From contig JAKITD010000004.1 in assembly GCA_021648265.1 (NCBI GenBank), positions 1 to 64,000 of the forward strand: a DNA stretch of 64,000 nucleotides, in the 5' to 3' direction. The position numbers were made by a program, and so were the translations under genes. Under the pieces are notes generated by a model. That model saw only the letters and a list, made by a program, of their open reading frames with translations, was not told the origin of the DNA and did not search any database. Shown here one piece after another: positions 35,280 to 43,703 of the stretch (its first letter is position 1; every line of letters starts with the position of its first letter). This DNA comes from Flavobacteriaceae bacterium (lineage in GTDB: Bacteria; Bacteroidota; Bacteroidia; Flavobacteriales; Flavobacteriaceae).

Positions 35280-35630
35280 CTATTCTCTGTGTAGAAATTG
35301 TTTTTTTACGAGTAGTTCTGTTTCTGACTCTACTACATCTAAATTAGGCACACAACAATCCACAGGGCAAACAGCAGCACATTGAGGTTCGTCATGAAAC
35401 CCTTTACATTCCGTACACTTATCAGGAACTATATAGTACACATCATCGTCTATAGGTTCCTGATTTTTTGATGCGCTTACTTTTTTTCCGTTAGGGAGAA
35501 TTACATCCCCTTTAAGTTCGGTACCTTCTTCAAAATTCCATTCTTCAGAGCATTCATAAATGGCATTATTAGGACATTCGGGTTCACAAGCACCACAATT
35601 TATACATTCGTCGGTGATAATAATTGCCAT
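35280..35630 (-). CDS. 4Fe-4S dicluster ferredoxin
   Basis: A 116-residue protein starting [20 protein letters not shown] (35630). The tracked start at 35687 would add residues over the promoter. It has two cysteine sets: [19 protein letters not shown] and, after a family insertion, [20 protein letters not shown]. That matches the Bacteroidota ferredoxins with an enlarged middle loop, and it carries electrons in the cytoplasm. It is divergent from the acyl-CoA reductase gene, whose promoter begins inside the first codons of this gene. Confidence 0.9.
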   Translation of the reverse strand: MAIIITDECINCGACEPECPNNAIYECSEEWNFEEGTELKGDVILPNGKKVSASKNQEPIDDDVYYIVPDKCTECKGFHDEPQCAAVCPVDCCVPNLDVVESETELLVKKQFLHRE

Positions 35631-35653
35631 CGTATTTTCTTTTTTTAACTTTG
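35623..35653 (+). promoter_or_regulatory. Promoter of the acyl-CoA reductase gene
   Basis: ATTG at 35623-35626, 19-base spacer, TAACTTTG at 35646-35653. It matches the Bacteroidota promoter consensus and lies 42 bases before the ATG at 35695. The -33 box is within the 5' end of the divergent ferredoxin gene. Confidence 0.65.
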
Positions 35654-35656
35654 CTG

Positions 35657-35688
35657 CAAATTTAATTAGATAGAAAGCTAACACCAAA
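35657..35688 (-). promoter_or_regulatory. Promoter of the ferredoxin gene
   Basis: On the minus strand, TTTG (35688-35685), a 20-base spacer and TAAATTTG (35664-35657), 26 bases before the start codon. It faces the promoter at 35623-35653, and the two overlap almost completely. Confidence 0.55.
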
Positions 35689-35694
35689 CAAAAT

Positions 35695-36759
35695 ATGCAA
35701 TTAGAAAAAAGAATTCAAGCCTTTGTAATGCTGGGAAAATTTATGAGTCAGTTTACTACTGAAACTTATTTAAAAAAAGAAAACATTCCTAACAACGATA
35801 ATTATTTTGATGAAATGGTTTCTCTCATTCAATTATCTAAATCGTATAATGGATGGTTTTCGGAAGATAATATACAGTTTGCATTTAGTAGTTGGGCAGA
35901 AGCCTTAACGGAAGAAAATTTAGGTAAATGGCTTTCAAATTATTCTATTGAAAATACAGCAAACAAAACAATAGCTTTGATTTTGGCTGGAAATATACCA
36001 TTGGTAGGCTTTCACGATTTTCTTTCGGTATTAATTACTGGAAATAAAGTGTTGGCAAAACTATCTTCCAATGACAAGTTATTGCTTCCGTTTTTGTCAA
36101 AGTATTTAATTTCGGTAGCACCAGAATTTGAAAATAAAATAAAATTTACAGAAGAAAAACTAGAAAATTTCGATGCCGTAATCGCCACAGGAAGTAACAA
36201 TACCGCTCGTTATTTTGACTATTACTTCGGAAAATATCCTAATATCATTCGGAAGAACAGAAATTCCGTAGCCATTTTAACAGGAAAAGAAACTCAAGAA
36301 CAACTCGAAAAACTTTCTGACGATATTTTTCGATATTTTGGCTTGGGATGCCGAAATGTTTCCAAACTATACCTTCCAAAAGATTATAATTTTGATAATT
36401 TTTTCAATGGAATGTTCAAATGGAAAAAAGTAATAAACGATAACAAATACATTAATAATTACGACTATAATAAGGCAGTGTATTTAATGAGTCAATTAAA
36501 TCTTTTAGACAACGAGTTTTTATTGTTAAAAGAAGACCCGAATTTCTCATCACCTGTTTCGGTAATATTCCACGAAACCTATGAAAACATTGATGATTTA
36601 AAAGAAATAATTAAGTCTGAAACGAACAATATTCAATGTGTAGTTTCAATTATTGGAATAAAAAACGAAATTGCATTTGGAGAAACCCAAAACCCACAAC
36701 TCTGGGATTATGCCGATGATGTTGATACACTTGATTTTTTGTTAAAACTAACTGAATAA
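35695..36759 (+). CDS. Acyl-CoA reductase (LuxC-like)
   Basis: A 354-residue aldehyde-dehydrogenase-type protein. [20 protein letters not shown] marks the nucleotide-binding start, and the nucleophilic cysteine is in [17 protein letters not shown] (about residue 222). The family reduces acyl groups to aldehydes using NAD(P)H. In Bacteroidota the gene commonly sits next to ferredoxin and serC, as here, but its physiological substrate is not settled. Start [10 protein letters not shown] at 35695 has a promoter just upstream. Confidence 0.8.
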   Translation: MQLEKRIQAFVMLGKFMSQFTTETYLKKENIPNNDNYFDEMVSLIQLSKSYNGWFSEDNIQFAFSSWAEALTEENLGKWLSNYSIENTANKTIALILAGNIPLVGFHDFLSVLITGNKVLAKLSSNDKLLLPFLSKYLISVAPEFENKIKFTEEKLENFDAVIATGSNNTARYFDYYFGKYPNIIRKNRNSVAILTGKETQEQLEKLSDDIFRYFGLGCRNVSKLYLPKDYNFDNFFNGMFKWKKVINDNKYINNYDYNKAVYLMSQLNLLDNEFLLLKEDPNFSSPVSVIFHETYENIDDLKEIIKSETNNIQCVVSIIGIKNEIAFGETQNPQLWDYADDVDTLDFLLKLTE

Positions 36760-36825
36760 TTTATTGATAATTTAACTTTTAAAAACGATAGATTTTACAT
36801 CTTTGTATCGCGACATAAATGAATT

Positions 36826-37893
36826 ATGAAAAAACACAATTTTAGTGCAGGACCTTGTATTTTACCACAATCGGTACTACAAAAAGCTTCAGAAGCAATA
36901 CTTAATTTTAATAATTTAGATCTTTCATTAGTAGAGATTTCTCACCGATCGAAAGACTTTGTTGACGTAATGGAAAATGCGAGAAGTTTGAGTTTAGAAT
37001 TACTCGGGCTTCAAAATAAAGGATATAAAGCTTTGTTTTTGCAAGGTGGAGCTAGTTTAGAATTTTTAATGGTTGCCTATAATTTATTAGAAAAAAAGGC
37101 AGCGTATTTAAATACAGGAACTTGGGCAAACAAAGCAATTAAAGAAGCTAAACTATTTGGAGAATTAATTGAAGTAGCGTCATCTAAAGACTATAACTTC
37201 AACTATATACCAAAAAATTATTCTATCCCTTCAGATGTAGATTATTTTCACTGTACAAGTAATAATACTATTTTCGGAACACAAATAAATCACTTCCTAA
37301 AAACAGATGTAGTGAAGGTTTGTGATATGAGTAGTGACATTTTTTCGAGACAAATGGACTTCTCTCAATTCGATTTAATTTATGCTGGAGCTCAAAAAAA
37401 TATGGGTCCTGCAGGAACTACTTTAGTAATTGTAAAAGAAGAAATTTTAGGAAAAGTTTCTAGAACTATCCCTTCCATGTTAGATTATCGAGTACATATT
37501 GGCAAAGACAGTATGTTTAACACTCCTGCTGTTTTTCCAGTTTACGTTTCAATGTTGACACTGGAATGGCTAAAGGGTTTGGGAGGAATTTCAGCAATTG
37601 AAAAAATTAACAATCAAAAAGCAACTTTATTATATTCAGAAATTGACAGAAACCCATTATTTAAAGGTTTTGTAACAGATAAAGAAGATCGTTCAAAAAT
37701 GAATGCTACTTTTAATTTAACCAACGATTCATTCAGTGAAACATTTAATAATCTTTGGAAAGAAGCAGGAATTAATGGTTTAAAAGGTCATAGAAGCGTT
37801 GGAGGTTATCGAGCTTCTATGTATAACGCCTTACCTTTAGAAAGTGTTCAAGTATTGGTGGATGTAATGAAGGAATTAGAACGTAAAGCATAA
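36826..37893 (+). CDS. serC: Phosphoserine aminotransferase
   Basis: A 355-residue class V aminotransferase that converts 3-phosphohydroxypyruvate and glutamate to phosphoserine and 2-oxoglutarate. The opening MKKHNFSAGPCILPQSVL, the PLP lysine in YAGAQKNMGPAGTTLVIV (about residue 190-207), and the C-terminal GHRSVGGYRASMYNALP are diagnostic. It is followed by serA in the same direction, so the two steps of the serine pathway are adjacent. It also serves pyridoxal phosphate synthesis in many bacteria. Confidence 0.96.
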   Translation: MKKHNFSAGPCILPQSVLQKASEAILNFNNLDLSLVEISHRSKDFVDVMENARSLSLELLGLQNKGYKALFLQGGASLEFLMVAYNLLEKKAAYLNTGTWANKAIKEAKLFGELIEVASSKDYNFNYIPKNYSIPSDVDYFHCTSNNTIFGTQINHFLKTDVVKVCDMSSDIFSRQMDFSQFDLIYAGAQKNMGPAGTTLVIVKEEILGKVSRTIPSMLDYRVHIGKDSMFNTPAVFPVYVSMLTLEWLKGLGGISAIEKINNQKATLLYSEIDRNPLFKGFVTDKEDRSKMNATFNLTNDSFSETFNNLWKEAGINGLKGHRSVGGYRASMYNALPLESVQVLVDVMKELERKA

Positions 37894-37901
37894 AATAAAA
37901 A

Positions 37902-37947
37902 CCTTAGCGAACTTTGTGTAAAACCTTTGTGAGCTTTGTGGTTAAAA
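37902..37947. repeat. Dispersed CTTTGTG-type repeat
   Basis: The stretch AGCGAACTTTGTGTAAAACC followed by TTTGTGAGCTTTGTGGTTAA repeats a CTTTGTG motif. Such units are scattered between Bacteroidota genes. No function is assigned. Confidence 0.5.
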
Positions 37948-37970
37948 ATATAAAGTTTAATTAAAAGATA

Positions 37971-37984
37971 CCCGCTTTCGCGGG
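37971..37984. repeat. Hairpin just before the serA start codon
   Basis: Perfect CCCGC and GCGGG arms with a TTTC loop, six bases before the ATG at 37991. It is the same design as the hairpins at 14296 and 15230 but with different arms. Confidence 0.7.
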
Positions 37985-37990
37985 CATATT

Positions 37991-38944
37991 ATGAAAGTAT
38001 TAGCAAACGACGGAATATCACAAACAGGAATAGACAAATTAGAAGCTGCTGGTTTTGAAGTATCTACAACAACCGTAGCACAAGAGCAATTAATAAATCA
38101 TATCAACGAAAACGACATTACCGTTCTCTTGGTACGAAGTGCTACCAAAGTCCGTAAGGATTTAATTGACGCTTGTCCTTCGATAAAAATCATAGGTCGT
38201 GGTGGCGTTGGAATGGATAATATAGACGTTGATTATGCAAGAAATAAAGGGTTAAGTGTAATCAACACACCTGCTGCTTCATCAGCTTCGGTAGCCGAAT
38301 TGGTATTTGCACATTTATTTGGCGGTGTTCGATTTTTATACGATTCTAACCGTAATATGCCATTGGATGGTGACTCTAGATTTAAAGAATTAAAGAAGAA
38401 TTATGGTGGTGGAAGAGAACTTCGTGGAAAAACATTGGGAATTATTGGTTTAGGGCGAATTGGTCAAGAAGTAGCAAAAATTGGTTTAGGCTGCGGAATG
38501 AAAGTTATTGCCAGTGATTTATTTATAGAAAAAGCTACTATTGAAGTGAAATTCTTTGATGGTCAATCTGTAAATTTCGAAATCGCATCACAACCTTTTG
38601 AAGATGTTTTAAAGGAAAGTGACTTTATAAGTGTTCACGTTCCTGCACAAAAAAATTATGTTTTTAGTAAGAAACAATTTAATTTAATGAAAGATGGTGC
38701 TGCCATTGTAAATGCTGCTCGTGGTGGCGTTATAGATGAAGTAGCTTTAATTGAAGCAATAGAAAGTAATAAATTATCCTTTGCTGCAATCGATACTTTT
38801 GAAAACGAACCGACACCTGCAATCAAGGTTTTGATGAATGGTAAACTATCATTAACTCCGCACATTGGAGCTGCAACTAATGAAGCACAAGATAGAATCG
38901 GTACTGAATTAGCAGAACAAATAAAAAGTATATTATTAAGTTAA
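37991..38944 (+). CDS. serA: D-3-phosphoglycerate dehydrogenase (short type)
   Basis: A 317-residue NAD-dependent dehydrogenase that makes 3-phosphohydroxypyruvate, first step of serine synthesis. Rossmann motif TLGIIGLGRIGQEVAKIGLG lies at about residues 143-162. The catalytic residues are in NAARGGVIDE (Arg), FENEP (Glu) and TPHIGAAT (His). It lacks the ACT domain of longer SerA forms, so serine feedback by that route is not expected. The start is set by the hairpin and ATG at 37991. Confidence 0.93.
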   Translation: MKVLANDGISQTGIDKLEAAGFEVSTTTVAQEQLINHINENDITVLLVRSATKVRKDLIDACPSIKIIGRGGVGMDNIDVDYARNKGLSVINTPAASSASVAELVFAHLFGGVRFLYDSNRNMPLDGDSRFKELKKNYGGGRELRGKTLGIIGLGRIGQEVAKIGLGCGMKVIASDLFIEKATIEVKFFDGQSVNFEIASQPFEDVLKESDFISVHVPAQKNYVFSKKQFNLMKDGAAIVNAARGGVIDEVALIEAIESNKLSFAAIDTFENEPTPAIKVLMNGKLSLTPHIGAATNEAQDRIGTELAEQIKSILLS

Positions 38945-38986
38945 TTTTAGTATATTTAGGCATTCAATAATTAAAAAAAACAAGAA

Positions 38987-39616
38987 ATGACAGGAATATT
39001 AGATTTATTAAATAGTGATTTAGGAAAACAAATAATTAGTGGTGTTAGTAGCGACAGCAATCAATCTGAAAGTAAAACTGCAGATATAATGTCAATGGCA
39101 TTGCCTTTATTAATGGGAGCAATGAAAAAAAATGCCACTACGCCAGAAGGTGCAGAAGGTTTAATGAACGCTTTAAACACAAAACACGACGGAAGTATTC
39201 TAGATAATTTAGGAAGTCTTTTTGAAGGCGGTGTAGATGCGAATGTAAAACAAGATGGCGCAGGAATATTAAAGAATATCTTAGGAAATTCAGAAAATAA
39301 TGTCACTAATGCAATTTCTCAAAAATCGGGAATAGATACTAGTACAGTAATGAATATTTTAAAAGTAGCTGCTCCTTTAGTATTGGGTTATTTAGGAAAG
39401 CAAAAAAAACAGCAACAAGTACAATCTTCTTCTGGAATTGAAGGACTACTAGGAGGAATTCTAGGAGGCGATAACAAGCAACAAAGTATGATCGAATCTT
39501 TATTAGACGGCAATAACGATGGTAGTGTTATCGATGATATAGCCGGAATGGTATTGGGAGGAAGTAAAGGAAAGAACGGCGGCTTAGGAAGTTTACTAGG
39601 CGGATTTTTAAAGTAA
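38987..39616 (+). CDS. DUF937-domain protein
   Basis: A 209-residue protein rich in Gly, Leu and Asn with low-complexity ends (GLLGGILGGDNKQQSM and GGLGSLLGGFLK). The core LMGAMKKNATTPEGAEGLMN and LKVAAPLVLGYLGKQKKQQQ match the DUF937 family, of unknown function. It follows serA by 42 bases in the same direction. No signal peptide. A terminator follows at 39643. Confidence 0.75.
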   Translation: MTGILDLLNSDLGKQIISGVSSDSNQSESKTADIMSMALPLLMGAMKKNATTPEGAEGLMNALNTKHDGSILDNLGSLFEGGVDANVKQDGAGILKNILGNSENNVTNAISQKSGIDTSTVMNILKVAAPLVLGYLGKQKKQQQVQSSSGIEGLLGGILGGDNKQQSMIESLLDGNNDGSVIDDIAGMVLGGSKGKNGGLGSLLGGFLK

Positions 39617-39642
39617 AATAGATTTAATTAAATTTATATACA

Positions 39643-39672
39643 AACCATCTATTCATTAGATGGTTTTTTTTT
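39643..39672 (+). terminator. Intrinsic terminator
   Basis: Stem AACCATCTA / TAGATGGTT with a TTCAT loop and a long T run. Confidence 0.9.
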
Positions 39673-39737
39673 GTTAAAGAATGAAAAAATTGATTATAAC
39701 CATTCAATTATTTATTAATTTTGTGAAAAATATTTAT

Positions 39738-40145
39738 ATGAAATACTTTATTCTAGTATCATTAGTAACAACGTTTATTCTTAGCTGTAACACAAACAAA
39801 ATCAGCATAGAAAGAAATAATACTACTAAAATTAGTACCGTTAAAAACGATACTATTCGTATTGCAAATGATAAATTGGAATATGAAATTTTTATTTATG
39901 AACAAGGGTTTGAGGCTTGGCTTCCACAACAACCAACAATGGGATATTATAGTATTAATTTTTTAGAAAGAAAAAATAGATTGTTAGTGCAATCATATAA
40001 TAATAAGGTATTTAATGATACAACAAGGCAATTATACGAGCAGGAAATTAATTATGATCCTAACTTACATTATGGCTTAGAAGTAAATTATTTGCTTTTT
40101 AACTACTTTAAATATTTTCAACAAAAATATAAGCAGAAGTTATGA
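39738..40145 (+). CDS. DUF6146-type lipoprotein
   Basis: A 135-residue lipoprotein. I start at MKYFILVSLVTTFILSCNTN (39738), which gives a proper lipobox (ILSC). The track's 39681 start would add a second hydrophobic segment. The conserved core is NDKLEYEIFIYEQGFEAWL, YYSINFLERKNRLLV and the closing INYDPNLHYGLEVNYLLFN. I recall this as the DUF6146 family of Bacteroidota, function unknown. Its stop overlaps the start of the next gene by a few bases. Confidence 0.75.
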   Translation: MKYFILVSLVTTFILSCNTNKISIERNNTTKISTVKNDTIRIANDKLEYEIFIYEQGFEAWLPQQPTMGYYSINFLERKNRLLVQSYNNKVFNDTTRQLYEQEINYDPNLHYGLEVNYLLFNYFKYFQQKYKQKL

Positions 40146-40444
40146 TGGAAAGGCTTAAAAAACGCTGGGGCATTAACTCGAACTGGCAAGTTATCATCAT
40201 TTTAATTGTTTTTACTGTCACAGGTAGTACTTCCGTTTACATTGCAAAACCTGTTATTGAGTTTCTTGGAATCACCAAAGATCTTGGTGGTTTTATCTAT
40301 TGGTTATTACGAATTTTGGTTATTTTTCCTCTTTATCAAATCCTTTTAATAAGTTATGGTTGGCTGTTTGGGCAATTTAATTTCTTTTGGAAATTTGTTA
40401 AGAAATTTTTAAGCAGAATGGGATTGGGCTTTTTATATAAATAA
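40142..40444 (+). CDS. DUF6787-type small membrane protein
   Basis: A 100-residue protein with two membrane segments (QVIIILIVFTVTGSTSVYIA and WLLRILVIFPLYQILLISYG). It ends in a charged, aromatic tail. It overlaps the preceding gene by four bases, indicating translational coupling, and I recall the same pair in other Flavobacteriia. The function is unknown. Either of the two opening methionines could be the start. Confidence 0.7.
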   Translation: MMERLKKRWGINSNWQVIIILIVFTVTGSTSVYIAKPVIEFLGITKDLGGFIYWLLRILVIFPLYQILLISYGWLFGQFNFFWKFVKKFLSRMGLGFLYK

Positions 40445-40454
40445 TTTCAATCCA

Positions 40455-42662
40455 ATGAAAAAACAATTTATTTTGGTTTTCTTACTTTCAGTAAGTGTCT
40501 CTCTTTTTTCTCAAAATTCTTTAAAAGGAATTATAACAAATCATAACAATCCTATACAAGCAGATATTTATATTTCAAAGTTAGAAAAAGGTGCTATTAC
40601 AGATTTTGACGGGTATTATAAATTTTTAAATATTCCCGATGGTACTTTTACAATTGTCTATTCTTCATTAGGGTTTACATCGGTTTCAAAAACAATTACG
40701 TTTATAAATAACGAAAAAGTAGTAATTGATATTGAAATGAAGGAAACTGCTGTTGAAATGGAAGAAATCATTATCTCTACTCCTTTTCATAAATTACAAA
40801 GAGAAAATGTGATGAAAGTAGAGCGAATATCTGCCCAAGACATTACCAACTCTGGTGCATTAACTTTAGCTGAAGGAATTACAGAAATCCCTGGAGTTTC
40901 CACCATAAGTACAGGTGCAGGCATAGGAAAACCAGTAATTAGAGGTCTTAGTTCTAACAGAGTTTTAACCTATACACAAGGAGTTCGGTTAGAAAACCAA
41001 CAATTTGGAGGCGAACATGGATTGGGAATTAATGCAGAAGGTATTTCGAGTATTGAAGTCATTAAAGGTCCCGCGTCCCTCCTTTACGGAAGCGATGCCC
41101 TTGGTGGGGTTTTATACTTAAATCCAGAAAAATTTGCTCCCGAAAATAAAACTCAAGGTTCTATAAAAAGTAATTATACAACCAATACTCTAGGGTCTTC
41201 AACTTCTTTAGCGGTAAAAAATTCACAGGAGAAATTTAAATTTATTGTTAGAGGAACCTATGCAACTAACAGCGATTATAAAACGGGAAATAACGAACGA
41301 GTTACGCTAAGTAGGTTTAACGAAAGTGATTTTAAAACAGGTTTTCGTTTTCAAACTAAAAAATTTAAATCAACTGTACGTTATAATTACAATCAATCTA
41401 AAATTGGGATTCCAGAAGAAATCGGCACACAAACCACTTCAAAAAAAATGGAACTTCCTTATCAGAAAATTGATAATCATATTTTATCATTTAATAATAA
41501 AATATTCCTAACCAACTCTAGTTTAGATATTACTTTAAGTTATTTATTTAATGATAGAAATGAATTTGAAGACGATTTATTTACTCCAGCCTTGCGATTA
41601 CGGTTAAATACTTTTGGTTATAATGTAAAATACAATCTTCCAGAATTTAAAGATTTTGAAACTATTGTTGGTGTGCAGGGAATTTATCAAACCAATACAA
41701 ATTTAGGCGAAGAATTGTTGATCCCGAATGCAACTAAAAACGATTTTGGAGTTATGACAACTACCCATTATCATATTGGCGATGTTGGGCTACAAGGAGG
41801 TGTCCGATTTGATACCAGAACTATTACAACTGAAAAAGCAGGAACCTTTGGTGGGCAAGATTACATTGCTCCAATCGATAAGAATTTTTCAAGTTTTAAT
41901 GCTGCTATTGGAGCAAAATTTAATGTTTTAAAATATATTTTAACTCGTATAAATTTTGCATCAGGTTTTAGAGCTCCTAATTTAGCAGAACTTGCTTCAA
42001 ACGGTATTCATGAAGGAACCAATAGATATGAAATAGGAAATACAAACTTAAATAATGAACAAAATTTTCAAGCCGATGTAGCGTTGGAATTTAATAATGA
42101 CCATATTGAAATTTTCGCAAATGGTTTTTACAATCATATTAACGATTATATTTTTATTGAACCAACAAACGAAATTATTGAAAACAAACAAGTATATCGT
42201 TATTCACAAAACAATGCTTATTTATACGGTGGCGAATTTGGTTTTCACTTTCATCCACATCCTTTAGATTGGCTTCATGTTAATAGTAGTTTTGAAACGG
42301 TAACTGGAAAATTAACTAATCTAGATTACCTACCCTTGCAACCAGCAAATTCATTAAGTAATACAGTTAAAATAGATTTCAATGATTTCGGATTTCTGAA
42401 AAAATCATTCTTTTCAACAACTTATAAAAACACTTTTAATCAAAATAATATAAGCGAATTTGAAACATTAACTCAAGGTTACAACATTTTGAACATGGCT
42501 ATCGGAACACAAATAACTTTGGCAAATTTTAAAGCGATTATTGGTATTCAAGCTACCAACTTAACTGACGAGGTATATATTTCTCATCTTTCAAGATTAA
42601 AAGTAAATGGAATTGAAAATATTGGTAGATCTATTAATTTTAGTCTTTTACTTCAACTGTAA
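40455..42662 (+). CDS. TonB-dependent outer membrane receptor
   Basis: A 735-residue receptor. Signal peptide MKKQFILVFLLSVSVSLFSQ, then a carboxypeptidase-regulatory-like domain (residues about 22-100, GAITDFDGYYKFLNIPDG), a plug from ISAQDITNSGALTLAEG to SGDALGGVLYLN-type sequence (VIKGPASLLYGSDALGG), and a beta-barrel ending in an aromatic/leucine terminus. The histidine-rich stretch FGFHFHPHPLDWLH might reflect metal binding but is not proof. The substrate is unknown. It starts 10 bases after the small membrane protein gene and overlaps the convergent gene at 42640. Confidence 0.88.
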   Translation: MKKQFILVFLLSVSVSLFSQNSLKGIITNHNNPIQADIYISKLEKGAITDFDGYYKFLNIPDGTFTIVYSSLGFTSVSKTITFINNEKVVIDIEMKETAVEMEEIIISTPFHKLQRENVMKVERISAQDITNSGALTLAEGITEIPGVSTISTGAGIGKPVIRGLSSNRVLTYTQGVRLENQQFGGEHGLGINAEGISSIEVIKGPASLLYGSDALGGVLYLNPEKFAPENKTQGSIKSNYTTNTLGSSTSLAVKNSQEKFKFIVRGTYATNSDYKTGNNERVTLSRFNESDFKTGFRFQTKKFKSTVRYNYNQSKIGIPEEIGTQTTSKKMELPYQKIDNHILSFNNKIFLTNSSLDITLSYLFNDRNEFEDDLFTPALRLRLNTFGYNVKYNLPEFKDFETIVGVQGIYQTNTNLGEELLIPNATKNDFGVMTTTHYHIGDVGLQGGVRFDTRTITTEKAGTFGGQDYIAPIDKNFSSFNAAIGAKFNVLKYILTRINFASGFRAPNLAELASNGIHEGTNRYEIGNTNLNNEQNFQADVALEFNNDHIEIFANGFYNHINDYIFIEPTNEIIENKQVYRYSQNNAYLYGGEFGFHFHPHPLDWLHVNSSFETVTGKLTNLDYLPLQPANSLSNTVKIDFNDFGFLKKSFFSTTYKNTFNQNNISEFETLTQGYNILNMAIGTQITLANFKAIIGIQATNLTDEVYISHLSRLKVNGIENIGRSINFSLLLQL

Positions 42663-42942
42663 TAGGTTGCATTTTAGGCTGTTTTCCCCAAACAAAAGTA
42701 TATAACCACATTAATGTAAATGTTGGTATAAAATCTAAGCCTGGAATTAACTCTTCAAGAAACACAATCACCGAAGCAATTTTACCTTTTTTACCAGGGT
42801 ACATTTCGGTCATTTTTTTAGCAGCATAAGGAGCCCAAAGTAAATCGATAATAGTTCCAGCAACAGGAATTAACATCGTTGCCATGCCTATTGCATCTAA
42901 TAAAATTCCTTTTTTTAATAATTTATTTTTTTGTGTATTCAT
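42640..42942 (-). CDS. Small uncharacterised membrane protein
   Basis: A 100-residue protein with two hydrophobic segments (LLDAIGMATMLIPVAGTIID and LDFIPTFTLMWLYTFVWG) and a Lys/Gly-rich middle. I recognise no family. Its last 23 bases overlap the 3' end of the TonB receptor gene on the other strand, so both stops lie inside the other gene. Confidence 0.65.
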   Translation of the reverse strand: MNTQKNKLLKKGILLDAIGMATMLIPVAGTIIDLLWAPYAAKKMTEMYPGKKGKIASVIVFLEELIPGLDFIPTFTLMWLYTFVWGKQPKMQPITVEVKD

Positions 42943-43031
42943 TTTATATCTTTGTCAATAATAACGCAAGAATCCTGCCATAAATTATGAAATATTATTA
43001 GTCCAATTTAATGTCGCTAGTTTGGAAATTA

Positions 43032-43559
43032 TTATTTTAATTTATCTGAAAACATTTTTTTCAATTTAGCAATTTTAGGCGTAATTGTAAAGTCACAATA
43101 TTGTTGCTCTGAATTTTGATTGTAATAATTATGATGGTCTTCACCCGCATCATAAAATACTTCAAAAGGAGTAATTTCTGTTACTATTGGGTTTTCAAAA
43201 AATTGCTGCTTTGTTAATGCTTTAATAAATACTTCTGCTTGTTGTTTTTGTTCTTCTGAAGTATAAAATATTCCGCTTCTGTATTGTGTACCAACATCTG
43301 CTCCTTGACGATTAAGTGTCGTTGGATCATGTGTTGCAAAAAACACTTCTAATAACGTTGTAAAAGAAACTTCAGCTTCATTATAAATAATTTCAATTCC
43401 CTCCGCATGTCCCGTTCCTCCAGTACAAACTTCTCTATAAGCAGGATTTTTTATTGTACCTCCAGTATAACCAGACTTGATAGACTCCACTCCTTTTAGG
43501 CGTTGAAATATTGCCTCAGAACACCAAAAACAACCACCTGCTAATATGGCTTTTTTCAT
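43032..43559 (-). CDS. msrA: Peptide-methionine (S)-S-oxide reductase
   Basis: A 175-residue MsrA. The active-site cysteine is in AILAGGCFWCSEAIFQRLKG (about residue 10), and the family segments SGYTGGTIKNPAYREVCTGG and AEVFFATHDPTTLNRQGADVG-like sequence are intact. The GEDHHNYYNQN stretch supports it. It repairs oxidised methionine in the cytoplasm. On the minus strand a TAGATTTG -7-like box lies at 43587-43580, but no good -33 box pairs with it. Confidence 0.94.
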   Translation of the reverse strand: MKKAILAGGCFWCSEAIFQRLKGVESIKSGYTGGTIKNPAYREVCTGGTGHAEGIEIIYNEAEVSFTTLLEVFFATHDPTTLNRQGADVGTQYRSGIFYTSEEQKQQAEVFIKALTKQQFFENPIVTEITPFEVFYDAGEDHHNYYNQNSEQQYCDFTITPKIAKLKKMFSDKLK

Positions 43560-43703
43560 TAAATCATTTTTATTTTAAACAAATCTACAATTAATAAACG
43601 TAGTTAAAAATTGAACTTTCTTTTTAACTTTTTGTTAGTACAAGTAGTTGATTTAGTGTGGTAATTTTGTTATTCACCAATCATTTTTATCAAAAAAACA
43701 GTA

